This document shows positions 35,813 through 47,102 of a DNA stretch of 64,000 bases, piece after piece. Each line of letters opens with the position of its first letter. Positions within the stretch are counted from its first letter, which is position 1. A model generated the notes under the pieces. It searched no databases. It was not told the origin of the DNA and was given only the letters and a program-made list of their open reading frames with translations. Made by a program: the position numbers and the translations under genes. Source of the DNA: Hygrocybe punicea (taxonomy: Eukaryota; Basidiomycota; Agaricomycetes; Agaricales; Hygrophoraceae); contig OY744468.1 in assembly GCA_963556145.1 (NCBI GenBank), forward strand, positions 4,464,001 to 4,528,000, in the 5' to 3' direction.

Positions 35813-36477
35813 ATGGGTCAGGGAGCAGTCAAAAGGCAAAAACAACAAGCCAAAGTCAAGAAAAAGTCCACAGCCATTGACTGTGATGCAGTTGTACCCA
35901 TCGATGACACTGCTGACACATCGGACATGAACAATCCTCGCATCGCAAGCACAAGTTCCGAAACTGCATTGGATACTGAGTCTTCTGAACTGTGGAATAA
36001 GGTCATTGGATTAGGGAAGAAAGAGAGGCGTATTCGCATTCACAGTAGATATCCTGATTCCCACATATTATGGAATACAACCAACTAATCCAAATGTCTG
36101 CAGCTCCAAAACCCACCATGACATCAACCACAGCAACTGATGAAACAGTTGACTCTGACATCAGCCCCACAGCTGGCTGCCATGTTCGCAACTCTGCAAA
36201 AGCCATTGGCGCACTACTTCGACAGATTGCTCTCAACGAAGTCTCTGAACTCACCGAAGAAGAGGTGAGGTCTGACTTTAAACAGACAGAAGATGGAGAT
36301 TCCGACCAAGACCTGGATCTCGATTCCTTAGATGAAGAATCCCAACCTATGAATCAGAAACTGGTAATTAAACAGACTGCTTCCAGGCTGAAAGAGAAAC
36401 GGGTGCCCATCACAATGGTTGTGGAAATTGATGACGAGTCGGAAGATGATCACCATAGAATTTTTTTGTATTACTAA
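35813..36477 (+). CDS. Two hypothetical open frames next to the MITE
   Basis: Two plus-strand frames of about 91 and 135 codons overlap at 36070-36088. The first (MGQGAVKRQKQQAKVKKK) is basic and then Ser/Thr-rich; the second is acidic (DGDSDQDLDLDSLDEES). Together they may be the remains of one gene, possibly the N-terminal disordered part of a transposase, since no catalytic domain is visible. No homologue recognised. Confidence 0.3.
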
Positions 36478-36589
36478 CATATAACCCTCAACCTCAGAGC
36501 CGTTCAGTATCACCTTGGAAGTGGTCAACCAGCTCAAGGGAAACCGCTCAATCGACATCATATCATCAATGATCGCCTGAGACCAACTC

Positions 36590-36735
36590 CTAGTGTTGCC
36601 GCGACTTGACTAGTCGTAGTCGCAACTATGTAGTCATGACTACAGCTAGACTATATACACATAAATTGATGTAGTCGAAGTCGAAGTCACGGCTTTGACT
36701 AGTCAGGCCGCGACTTCGACTAATATATCGACTAT
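36590..36735. repeat. Cluster of TAGTCG/CGACTA motifs
   Basis: Within about 145 bp the word TAGTCG or its reverse complement CGACTA, and near variants, occurs around ten times on both strands. This looks like subterminal binding-site DNA of a hAT-like or other transposon end, but no transposase is next to it. Confidence 0.4.
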
Positions 36736-36764
36736 GGTCAGTCCATTAGTAAAAAGAATATATA

Positions 36765-37567
36765 TTACAGCCGTTTTAGTAATTCATGGCAGTAACTGGA
36801 TTTTTTTTCATCAATTGAGAAATTTGGACTTGGTGGAATTTCCAGTGCTGAATCTTGTATCTCATGAAATACTGTATGGATTGAGATGGTTATAGAGGGA
36901 AAGTTGTACTATTTCTTAAGGGCTATCTACTCCTATCATTACATTTGGACAATATTTAGTGTTTGGTGACTTGTGGATGAAACAAAAGGTAAACCAGTAC
37001 TTTTTGACACCTAAAATGATATTGTCAAATTATGCCATCAAATGAGCTCATGAAAAAGATTGTAGGGAGAAGCTTCTTCAGTTTTTCAAGGGCTAGAAGT
37101 ACAAATACCATGTTTTTCTTTATGTTTGTCCTTGGAGCCAACATTTGAAATTTCAAGCCTAATGCAGACAAACATAGTACAGATGAAATGTTGGCTGCAA
37201 GGACAAAAATGAAGGAAAACACGGTATTTGTACTTCTAGCCCTTGAAAAACTGAAGAAGTTTCTCCCTACAATCTTTTTCATATGAGCTCATTTGATGGC
37301 ATAATTTAACAATATCATTTTGGGTGTCAAAAAGTACTGGTTTACCTTTTGTTTCATCCACAAGTCACCAAACACTAAATATTGTCCAAATGTAATGATA
37401 GGAGTAGATAGCCTTAAGAAATAGTACAACTTCCCTCTATAACCATCTCAATCCATACAGTATTTCATGAGATACAAGATTCAGCACTGGAAATTCCACC
37501 AAGTCCAAATTTCTCAATTGATGAAAAAAAATCTAGTTACTGCCATGAATTACTAAAACGGCTGTAA
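36765..37567. repeat. Near-perfect 803-bp palindrome
   Basis: The left arm begins TTACAGCCGTTTTAGTAATT at 36765 and the right arm ends with its reverse complement at 37567. The arms are about 382 bp each, with only scattered mismatches and small indels, around a loop at about 37147-37185. The arms carry no supported gene. This is a foldback or head-to-head duplicated element; a transcript through it would form a long hairpin. Confidence 0.88.
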
Positions 37568-37599
37568 AATAAATTTAAATATTATAAAAATAAATAAGA

Positions 37600-39420
37600 G
37601 TAGGCGGAGGGGGAGGGGAAACGGAGGAGGGAGGGAGGGGAAATGGAGAGGTGGGGTCGCCCCTGACCTCGCCATCATCCTTGTGGTCCGTCCTCATCCC
37701 TGTCCTCGTGGTCCATCGCCTCCTGGTTGCTGTCATTCCCGTCTTCCGGGTCCCCGTCACCTTCATCTTCCTCGTTTGACCTGGCCACCCCCGTTTCTGC
37801 ATCCTTCTCGTCCACGTNNNNNNNNNNNNNNNNNNNNNNNNNNNNNNNNNNNNNNNNNNNNNNNNNNNNNNNNNNNNNNNNNNNNNNNNNNNNNNNNNNN
37901 NNNNNNNNNNNNNNNNNGACCGTATCGTCCTCCAAGATCGTTGGGGGTGGTAGATGACCAAACTGTAACTCTGCTCTGCTCCCTCCATCCTCGAATGCCT
38001 CTGGGACTCACATCGCAGGGTAGGATAAAAACGTTTCAAAACCATAAGTTCTTGTAGCCCAGGGTGTGGAGTTCTTGTGATCCGAAAATAGACTGGGTGG
38101 TTCGTGCGAAAGTAAATAGGTACGGTGCTGTCGAGCAGTGATGGTTCGTAGATAGGTCGAATATCCAATAAATGTCGAGGGCGGGGAAAGGGGATGGGAC
38201 GGGACAAGGTACGGTGTAAACGGGGGAAAGGGAAAACATACGGGTGCATTGGGCCATGCGGTGGCATCGGGGATTCTCGATACGAGGGGACTAGCGATGG
38301 GGTGCTAAGTGGTCGCGGCGGTGACTCGTTTGGGCCCCTACGGGTCGGGGAAGTCGCCAGGGTCGAGAACGAGGTCGCGGGGAGCTGAACGAGGGCTCGA
38401 GGAGCCGGGTATGGTGCAAGAATCCGGCCGAGAGATGGTGACGTGGCGGAATGCGGTGGGGGTCTGGGAACGGTGGGCACGGTGGTATTGGATCGAGGTG
38501 GGGTGCTCCGGGATGGTGAACGGTGGGCGGCGAGCTTTGTGAGTCGGTCTGGAGCTGGGTATGTTGGCAGAACGGGGCCGCGCGATGGTGACGTGGCGCC
38601 TGGCCCAGGTGTCTGGAAACGACGGCGGGGGCTCGTTTGGCGCAATGGAGGGGGACGGGGGGTCCTGGCCGGTGGAACGAGGGCACGGGAGGTCGAATGG
38701 GTCCGTGTGAGGCTGGGGTACACGAAAGAACGGGGGGGCGCGACGGATCCGTGGTGTGACCAAAAACGGCGGTGGGGGCTCGTTCGGGGCGTTAGCGAGA
38801 CGCAGGGTGCTCTGGGGGGTGGGCCGCGAGATTGGTGAGCTGGTCTGGGGCCGGTTGTGCTGGCAGAACGGGGCCGCGCGATGGTGACGTGGCGCGTGGC
38901 TCGGGTGTCCAAAACGACGGTGGGGGTTCGTTTGGCACAATGGAGGGGAACGGGGGGTCCTGGCCGGTGGGACGAGTGTGCGGGGAGTCGAATGGGTCCG
39001 TGTAGGGGTGGGGGTGACGAGAAACGGGGGGTCTAACAATGGTGACGTGGCAGATCCATGGGGCGACCAAAAGGTGCGGGGCGGTTCGTTTGAGACGACG
39101 AGGCGCGACGGGGGGTTCTGGCAGATGAGCCAAGGGTGCGGGGAGTCGAACGCGTGCATTTTGGGTCCGGGGTGCATGAAAAAAACGGGGTCCGCGCGGC
39201 GGCGATGCGATTTTCGTTGGGTTGTCCAAAACTCGCAGTAGCGGGCCATGTGGGATCCTGATGGGGAACGCGGGGCTCCGGAACGTCGAACGAAGTTGCG
39301 GGGGGTCGTGTGGACATAGCTGGGTCTAGGGAAAGTGAAAATTTGGGGGGTCGAAAAAAGTGACGTGGCCTGCCGCTTGGGTGCTGAGAAGGGTCGCGGG
39401 CGTGTTTTTTGGGTCAACGG
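37600..39420. repeat. GC-rich degenerate tandem repeat block with assembly gap
   Basis: Strongly GC- and CpG-rich DNA, unlike the AT-rich flanks. The motif ATGGTGACGTGGC recurs at 38435, 38585, 38881 and 39039, with a degenerate copy near 38740, which implies a ~150-bp unit. Larger ~296-bp duplicates share GGGGGTCCTGGCCGGTGG (about 38655 and 38954). The gap of 100 N (37818-37917) lies in the same block, as expected for an assembly breaking in repeats. Long minus-strand open frames here are Pro/Arg/His-rich and follow from the composition. Confidence 0.7.
37818..37917. other. Assembly gap (100 N)
   Basis: Exactly 100 unknown bases, the standard size for a gap of unknown length. Sequence on either side may not be truly contiguous. 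Confidence 0.95.
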
Positions 39421-40379
39421 GGGGCGACGCGGGGCCCTATTGGGTTGAACATGTGCACCGGGGGGTAATTTGAGTGTTGTACGGCCGTGAGTGAAGAGAA
39501 AATGCGCGGTTGCGCAGCAGTGGGTGGTGAGGCCGAAAAAAGGTCGTCTCGCGAGAAAAAAGAGGAAGACGCAGAGAAGAAGAGATCCGTGGGTCGAAGG
39601 TCACTCTCATCACCACGTTGGAGTGGTACCGAGGTACCACTCCGGGGGCTCACGCAGGACTCGAGGGAAAGGTCGACTGGATAGGAAGGATGGACTGACT
39701 ACTACATCTGGAAGGCTACTGACTGGGTCAAACCGTGGGAACCTGATCACGTGACTGACCAGGCACAACTACTACACCGTCCCTCCTCTTCCTTCTCCCA
39801 CTTCCTTCTCCCACTCCTTCTCCCACTCCCACTCCCACTCCCACTCCCTTCTCCCTTCTCTCACCCCCCCTCCCTTCTCTCACCCCCCCTCCCTCCTCCC
39901 ACCCCCTTGTCCCACCCCCACCCTCTTCCTCCTCCCACCACCTCCCACCTCTCACCACTACCACCAGCCATATTTAATTATTTAATTATGTATTTAGATA
40001 AAATAATCATTTAATGTATATTTTCACTTAAGTAATATTGAGGTATTGCTATTCATATGAGGTATGTATTTATTTGGAATTGAGTAATATTAAATAAAAA
40101 AAGCACCATATTCCAAGTCGGGTAATTTCTGATTTTGGCATATAAGTAGCTCCTGTAATGGCTGATGGTAAAACTGAGATATTGTGCATTTTCAAAATAA
40201 TAATTTTGTAATTTTGCTATTCTCTGTGCTTTTAATAATTCCATTTCATTATATTACAAGAAAATGGTTAACTGCCCACTGGCAACTGCCAGAAGAAAGT
40301 GAACTGCACCCCCTAGCAATTGCATGGGAATGGTTAACTATGCCCCTGGCAACTGCCAGAAGAAACTGACCATTCAATT
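39421..40379. other. Non-genic DNA with a pyrimidine tract and AT-rich tail
   Basis: No gene supported. A perfect inverted repeat GGAGTGGTACC/GGTACCACTCC sits at about 39619-39642. From 39771 to 39965 the plus strand is almost pure pyrimidine with CCCACT and CCCTTCT units. From about 39970 the sequence turns AT-rich and is followed by the 33-bp array. Confidence 0.5.
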
Positions 40380-41110
40380 CAGTAGCTACTCCTCTGAGTT
40401 AAACTGGGGGTCCAGCAACTGCTACACCTGGTTAAACTGGAGGTACAGTAGCTGCTGCTCCAAGTTAAACTGGAGGTGCAGCAGGTGCTGCACCTAGTTA
40501 AACTGAGGGTGCAGCAAATGCTGCACCTGGTTAAACTGACCATCCAGTAGCTACTGCTGCAAGTTAAACAGGGGGTCCAGCAACTGCTGCACCTGGTTAA
40601 ACCGGAGGTACAGCAGCTGCTGCTCCGAGTTAAACTGGAGGTGCAGCAAGTGCTGCACCTGGTTAAACTGACCATTCAGCAGCTACTGCTATGAGTTAAA
40701 CTGGATGTCCAGCAAGTGCTGTATCTGGTTAAACTGAGCAATCAGTAGCAACTGCTCCGAGTTAAACTAGACATCCAGCAAATGCTGCACCTGGTTAAAC
40801 TGAGGGTACAGCAACTGCTGCACCTGGTTAAACTGACCATCCAGTAGCTACTGCTCCAAGTTAAACTGCCAATGCAGTAAATAGTGCACATAGTTTAACT
40901 AAGCTCACAGTAACAACTGGGCTGGGTTTAACTGAGCTTTACAGTGAACTGAAGGCCTCGGCACTGCTGTCTAAAGTTTAACTGAACCTACCAGCAATTG
41001 CTAGGCCGAGTTTAACTGCATTGCAGCAGGCACTGTCTGGGAGTTTAACTTAAGTCCCAGCTACTAGTGCAGATAGTACACCTAACTTTCATACCTTAAC
41101 TGGGGTTCAG
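40380..41110. repeat. 33-bp minisatellite with internal dyads
   Basis: The word TTAAACTG recurs every 33 bp (40399, 40432, 40465, 40498, 40531 and on) for about 16 units to about 40900, then degenerates to AGTTTAACTG-type copies until about 41110. Two unit types alternate, each with a small dyad: CAGTAGCTACTG and CAGCAnnTGCTG. The array ends where the Gypsy-1 gag frame begins. Confidence 0.8.
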
Positions 41111-41119
41111 TTAACTAAA

Positions 41120-42908
41120 ACCACAGGGACCACTGAATCTAAACCGCTTCTTTGAAGAAGTCGAGATACTTGCTGCCGATGCCGCTCTCGACGACACAGG
41201 ACGCATCAAGCATAGTCTGCGCTACGCGTTGCTTAGCAACTACGAGCTTTGGGCAAGTTTACCTAGCGCAACCGGCGTCGATTATCCCGCGTTCAAAAGG
41301 AGCGTACTTGTGCTTTACCCGGGCACGGAAGACGATCACCGGTACACTATGGCGGATCTCGACCATCTTACGCACACCCAAACCACTTACGGTATCCGTA
41401 CCCGCGCCGAACTTGGCGAATACTACTGCAAGTTCATCCGGATCTCAGGATTCCTCTTAGACAAGGGTCGAATCTCTCCTCGAGAACGCAACATCGCATA
41501 CGAGAACGGCTTCCATGCCGAGCTTAAAAAGGACATCAAAACCCGTCTGCAGTACCAAAAGCCGAATCATTTCCATAGCGACCCTTACAACTTCCAGGAC
41601 TTTCACAACTGCGCCCACTTCCTGCTGGCTGGAACCACAGCCGAACCATCCACCGTCTCTCATCTATCGTCAATGTCGCCTGCCGCCATCCGGTACTCGA
41701 CTCCAATAGAACCTGCCACCTGCTACCTGCCACCCGCTCGCTATGACCCGGTCATTCCTAAAGCGGAACCGGTTGAACCTAACGTTTCTGACCTATTTCG
41801 TCTCGTTTCACAACAGCTCGCCGTCCTCATGCAAGCCCTCACTGAACGTAACAACCCCCCAAAGCCTTGTGCAAATAGGGCTGAGCCGACCACCGCGGGA
41901 CAGGGTTTCACCAATTTCAACTGCCTCTTTTGCGACGACCTGTTCCATCGTATACACGATTGTCCCATCTGTGAGCAGTACACTCGAGACGGGATATGCT
42001 GCAAGAACGAGCATGGCGACATCATATTGCCCAACAGGATGTACCTTCCAAAGGCTATCGTCGGCAAAAATATGAGGGAACGCTTCGATACATGGCACGC
42101 ACAGAACCCTGGCAACCGCGCTCCCCCTGCCCGCAACCCCACAGAACCGTTCCAACGCGACCTGCCACCTCATGTCAAAACTAACTTCGTCTCTGCCGTC
42201 GAAGTACCCACCTATGAACCAGAGGTCACCACCGAGTACACCGACATCTTTCAGTCTATGACGTCCGACATCGACAACGACAACGAACAGATTAAGGTTC
42301 TGGAAACCGAAGTGCAGTGGCTTCATAAACGGGTTAGATTCGACGGTGTAGAGATCCCCTCTAAAGTGAAAGGCAAGTCTAGAGAGATGTATCCCAATCT
42401 GCCCGCCGCTTCCACGTCCGTCCCCACCGCGAAACCCGCCGAGAAAACGGCCAGACCTATCAACGAGCAGCCGATCACCATAGTCCCCCCTTCAAACACG
42501 CGGCTGACCGAGCCGACCGCCTTTGTGCCGTGCACTCCCCAGAACCTTCCCGCATCGCACCCCCAGTACCACTACCAGGCCCCCATCGAAGATCCCGGTA
42601 TCGCCAAATCCGTCATCGACCGCGCGCTCGATTCTCAAGTCTGCATTTCGCAACGAGAACTTTTAGCCATGTCGTCCGACACCCGCCGTCACATGAAGGA
42701 CCTCACTACTTCGAAAAAGGTCTCCGCCGAGAGTAACAACGTCGAGGTCTTCCATTTTCACACACCTGAAATCCCTACCCGTGCCTGCCAACATTGTCAG
42801 GAAAATGTCCGCTCGACGTCGGCTGGGACTCAGTCCCTCTTCGTGCGGTCTACCTGCTCATCAACGGCAAGTTCATATTCGAGTGCGTCCTCGACAACGG
42901 CTCTATGA
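41120..42908 (+). CDS. Gypsy-1 gag-like polyprotein
   Basis: Capsid-type protein of the retrotransposon. The frame is open from about 41120 (LNRFFEEVEILAADAALDD) through 42908 with no clear start codon, so the 5' end is missing. A gag-type helical region occupies the first ~180 residues. A zinc knuckle of CxxCxxxxHxxxxC type follows (CLFCDDLFHRIHDC, about 41930-41970), then CKNEHGDIILP and a Pro-rich linker. The frame after about 42790 no longer matches the family and the protease continues in another frame. Confidence 0.75.
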
Positions 42909-43273
42909 TCATCGGCATGCGACGCAACATCTGGGAAAAACTCAGTTATGGCCTCCAAAATATGAAGATGCGGATGCAGTCGGCAAATAAAAGCGACAAC
43001 GACACCCTCGGCCGGATCGCCAACCTAAAATTCACTTTTGGCGACGTCGATCTTTTCCTCCAAGTCCAAGTCGTCAACGATGCCCCCTACGAGATCCTCA
43101 TCGGCCGCCTGTTCTTCACGCTTTCCGAGGCCCTTATGAAGGATTATAAAAACGGAGAGCAACAAGTCACGATCACGGACCCAAACACTGGCACCGTCGT
43201 CACCTTGCCCACTATTGAGCACAACCAAAAGAACCGACGAGAGCGGTCCGACACCGGAAAGCCGGATTTTTAG
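42794..43273 (+). CDS. Gypsy-1 aspartic protease region
   Basis: Retropepsin-like segment: VYLLINGKFIFECVLDNGSM has an Asp-x-Gly-Ser active-site-like motif (DNGS), and PYEILIGRLFF near its end matches the flap/ILLGR motif of gypsy proteases. It is read in frame 2, while gag is in frame 0 and RT in frame 1. It stops at a TAG just after a five-T run (43265-43273); the RT frame is open on the other side, so a single lost T is the simplest explanation. Confidence 0.7.
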   Translation: MSGKCPLDVGWDSVPLRAVYLLINGKFIFECVLDNGSMIIGMRRNIWEKLSYGLQNMKMRMQSANKSDNDTLGRIANLKFTFGDVDLFLQVQVVNDAPYEILIGRLFFTLSEALMKDYKNGEQQVTITDPNTGTVVTLPTIEHNQKNRRERSDTGKPDF

Positions 43274-46200
43274 AAGTCGAGGACCCAGAGATACCTCTTG
43301 GGAAGGACGCACCGGGAGATGAGAAGCCGCCACTCGAAAGCAACCACACCTATACCACGAAATATGCTTCCCTTTTGCCGTTTCCCCTAGAAGAGGACTT
43401 ATGTTTTTCTATCGATTTAGATTTCTCTTCGCCTCAGCCTCAGACTGCCGCCCAGTACATTTCATTGTTGACCGATGTACAAAATCAGATACGTACTACC
43501 GATACCCTTCCTTCGTCTTGTTCCGTCTCCGCTCCCGCGTCACCTATTTCTTCTTCGAATATTTGTAACAAAGCCCCTACTGAACATGCTACTTATATCT
43601 CGTATACCACCCACCCTACCAGGGACCTAAAAGGAGTCATCACCAAGAAAAAGTATAAGAAGGTAGCTGATTGTATCCACCCAATTTCTACCACTCTTCC
43701 CGACGAATACCAGATCATATGCAAGATCACCGGCAACCCGCTAGCCGACTTACCCACGCTCCCGACACACCCGCCCGACTTTACACCCGGCACCCGCTAC
43801 ACTCAGGAATGACACGACATGATGCCGATGAACCCGGATGGATTCCTTTGGCCTGAGGAAGAGAAACTCGGCCACCATATCATCAAAACGCAAGAAGCCG
43901 CTTTCGCCTGGAACGAATCCGAGAAAGGGCAATTCAACACGGACTACTTCCCGCCAATCCACATTCCCACCGTACCGCACAACCCGTGGGTCCATCGCAA
44001 TATCCCAATCCCACCCGGCATCCTTAACGAAGTCATCGGCATCATCAAAGACAAAATTAACGCCGGTACCTATGAACCCTCGAATTCGTCATACCGCTCC
44101 CGCTGGTTCTGCGTTTTGAAAAAGGATGGGAAGTCCCTTCGAATCATCCACGATCTACAGCCACTTAACACCGTCACTATCCGCGATCCCGCCATACCGC
44201 CCATGACCGAGCACTTGGCCGAGGCCTTCGGCGGCCACTCTTGCTACGCTTCTTTCAACCTCTTCGTCTCTTTCGACCAACGCCTCGTCCACCCCTCGTC
44301 TCGGGACTATATGACGTTTCAGTCTCCACTCGGAATGCTTCGACTTATGCGGATCACCATGGGATACACAAATTCCCTGCAGATCCTACATGGTGACTCC
44401 ACGTACATCCTCCATGACGAAATCCCTCATCTTGCCGTTCCGTATATGGACGATATTCCTGTCAAAGGACCTCCAACCCGCTACAAGCAACCCGACGGTA
44501 CCTACGAGACCATACCTGAGAACCCGGCAATCCGACGTTTCATTTGGGAGCACTTCCAAGGTGTCAACCGCGTCATCCAGTGTTTCCGCTATGTCGGCGG
44601 TACCTTCAACGGCAAGAAACTCGAGTTGGTTCGACCCTCAGTCATCGTTGTTGGACACCGATGCACATATGAAGGAAGAGTAGCCAACGACTCCAAAGTA
44701 CAGAAGATTCGCGATTGGCCACTGCTGACCAACCTCACCGAAGTTCGCGCCTTTCTCGGTATCTGCGGCGTCTTGTGTATTTTTATCAAGGACTTCTCGC
44801 TCCACTCCCGACCCCTCGTCCATCTTACCCGCAAAGGTATACCCTTTGAATTTGGTGAAGAAGAAGAGACCGCCGTCAACTACCTCCAAAATGCCGTCGT
44901 TTCATCGCCAGCGCTGTGTGCTATCGATTACACGTGTGAATGGGAGGTCATTCTTGCCGTCGATTCATCCGTTCTTGGAGTCAGCTTCGTTCCTATGCAA
45001 ATCCGTGCCGACGGAGAACGTTACCTGAATCGTTTTGGTTCAATATCATGGAACGAGCGCGAAGCCCGATACTCCCAGTCCAAGCTCGAGCTTTACGGTC
45101 TCTTCAGGGCCCTCCGTGCCTATCGGATTTTCATTATTGGCGTCCGCAACCTCACCGTTGAAGTCGATGCGAAGTACATAAAAGGGATGCTCAACAACCC
45201 CGACATTCAGCTTAATGCAACGATCAACCAATGGATAGCCAGCGTGCTCTTATTTGATTTTAGACTCGTTCACGTACCCGCTTCCGCACACGGTGCACCC
45301 AACGGACTCTCCAGACGTCCCCGCGCTGCAGAAGACCCCGAGGGGATCAACGACTCCGACGATTGGCTTGACCACTCTTACAGTTTCTTTATGGAAGTCG
45401 TTAACTACCGACCCGTCCCCACGCCGTCTAAGCCGATTGCCGTATGCGGCCGCTGCCATGCCACAGCCGACTGACTCCACGAGTTACCCGCCGTCCTCGT
45501 CTACACAAATCAGGAAGCCGTTTCTGACATACCACGATCCGATAAAGCCCGCGTGGCCGACGTTCGTCTTGCTCTCATCGAGACTTGGTTACGAGATCTA
45601 ACCCGACCCATGAACCTCACAGATGACGAGTACTGTCTGTTCCTGAGATACTCCCTTGAGTTCTTCATCACCGATAACAAGCTTTGGCACAAAGACCGTC
45701 ACGGAAAACACAAACTCGTCATACCGCCCGACCGCCGGCTTCAGTTACTCAAAGATGCTCACGACTCTCTCGGCCACAAAGGTATATTCTCCGTCCGCAC
45801 CCAGCTGCTTGATCATTTCTGGTGGCCGCACCTCGACCACGACGTTAAGTGGTACGTCCAGTCTTGTCATCAGTGCCAAGTACGACAAATGTGTTATCAC
45901 CACATTCTGCCGACCGTCGCTACACCAGCCTCCCTATTCCGCAAAGCATATGTCAACACGATGTTTATGCCATGATCCGGCGGCTACCGGTACATTGTCC
46001 AAGCCCGTTGCTCCCTCTCCGCTTATCCCAAGTTCTGAATGCTACGCCACGAGACCGGCTCGACCATCGGCACATTCCTATTCGAAGGCATCTTATGCCG
46101 TTGGGGCGCTCTCGAAGAAATCATTACCGACAACGGCAAGCAGTTTGTAGAAGCGCTCGACTATCTCGCCTCCCGCTACGGTATCCGGCACATCCGCATT

Positions 46201-46923
46201 TCGCCCTATAACTCACAAGCGAACGGACCCGTTGAGCGTCGCCACCTAGATGTCCGGGAGGCCATTATGAAAAGTTGTGATGGAGATGAAAAGAAATGGC
46301 ACACTGTTACCCATTCCGTATTTTGGGCCGAACGGGTCACTACACACAAAAGCCTCGGATACTCGTCCTACTACATTGCACACGGAGTAGAACCGCTTTT
46401 TCCATTCAATTTTGCTGAAGCTACGTACATGGTTCCAACGCAAGATACAATGTCTACGACCGACCTCATAGTCATCCGCGCCTGACAACTTTGTAAACGA
46501 GAAGCCGACCTCGATTGGGTCAAAGAAAAGCTTACCAAATCTTGGCTCGCATCCGCCCGGCAATTCAAGCAGAAATACGCCAACACGATCAAAGTTTTCG
46601 ACTTCGAACCCGGTAACCTCATTCTCGTCCAAAATTCATGTATCGAAATGTCTCTCGATCGTAAAGCAAAACCGCGGTACTTTGGACCCATGGTTGTCGT
46701 CAGGAAAACAGAAGGCAGATCCTACATACTAGCCAAACTCGATGGTGCGGTTTCTAGATCCCGATTTGCCGCTTTCTGAGTCATACCCTACCATGCCTGC
46801 TCGAAAATATCGATACCGTTGGACGATTTCTTACAATATCCCGATACCGATGATACCAATTCAAACGATCTTGATGATCCGACGTACCCGCCCTCCATAG
46901 ACTCCTCACCCGACAACGATTAA
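43266..46923 (+). pseudogene. Gypsy-1 RT-RNase H-integrase, interrupted by six TGA codons
   Basis: One reading frame runs from about 43266 to a TAA at 46921 and is broken only by TGA at 43810, 45472, 45973, 46036, 46483 and 46777. RT: SSYRSRWFCVLKKDGKSLR, motif A SFNLFVSFDQ (expected FDLF; codon AAC at 44257-44259), motif C VPYMDDIPV. RNase H: AVDSSVLGVSF, then SKLELYGLFRAL and EVDAKYIKGML. Integrase: a zinc HHCC domain (HDSLGHKG, CHQCQ), a first catalytic Asp replaced by Asn (codon AAC 45955-45957), TDNGKQF and the Glu in VERRHLDVREAI. Most TGA codons sit where Arg (CGA) is expected; 46036 is where Trp is expected. Confidence 0.85.
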
Positions 46924-47102
46924 GCATTTCCTTTATATTTTATTTAGTTCCTCTTAGTTTTCTAACGATATGACGAATGATGCGAATAGTCCTATGTCTT
47001 CGGGAGCCGATCGGCTTTCCTTAGCTGGGTGAACAAGCTGACACGTCTTTTATGTACACGATATATTTTTTTATATACACGGGCTCGTTATTTTTTTTCT
47101 AT

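Noticed and set aside
37575..38912. A 445-codon minus-strand open frame across the N gap
   Set aside because: It reads through unknown bases, is Pro/Arg/His-rich, and follows the periodic GC-rich repeat. No domain or splice logic supports it.
40379..40675. A 98-codon Cys/Ser/Thr-rich minus-strand frame with 11-residue repeats
   Set aside because: It is the translation of the 33-bp minisatellite and has no independent support.
43810..46779. Recoding of TGA as an amino acid in Gypsy-1
   Set aside because: The host genes use TGA as a normal stop (e.g. RAD2, RPT2, IWS1), and the same element also has catalytic Asp losses and frame breaks, so decay is simpler.
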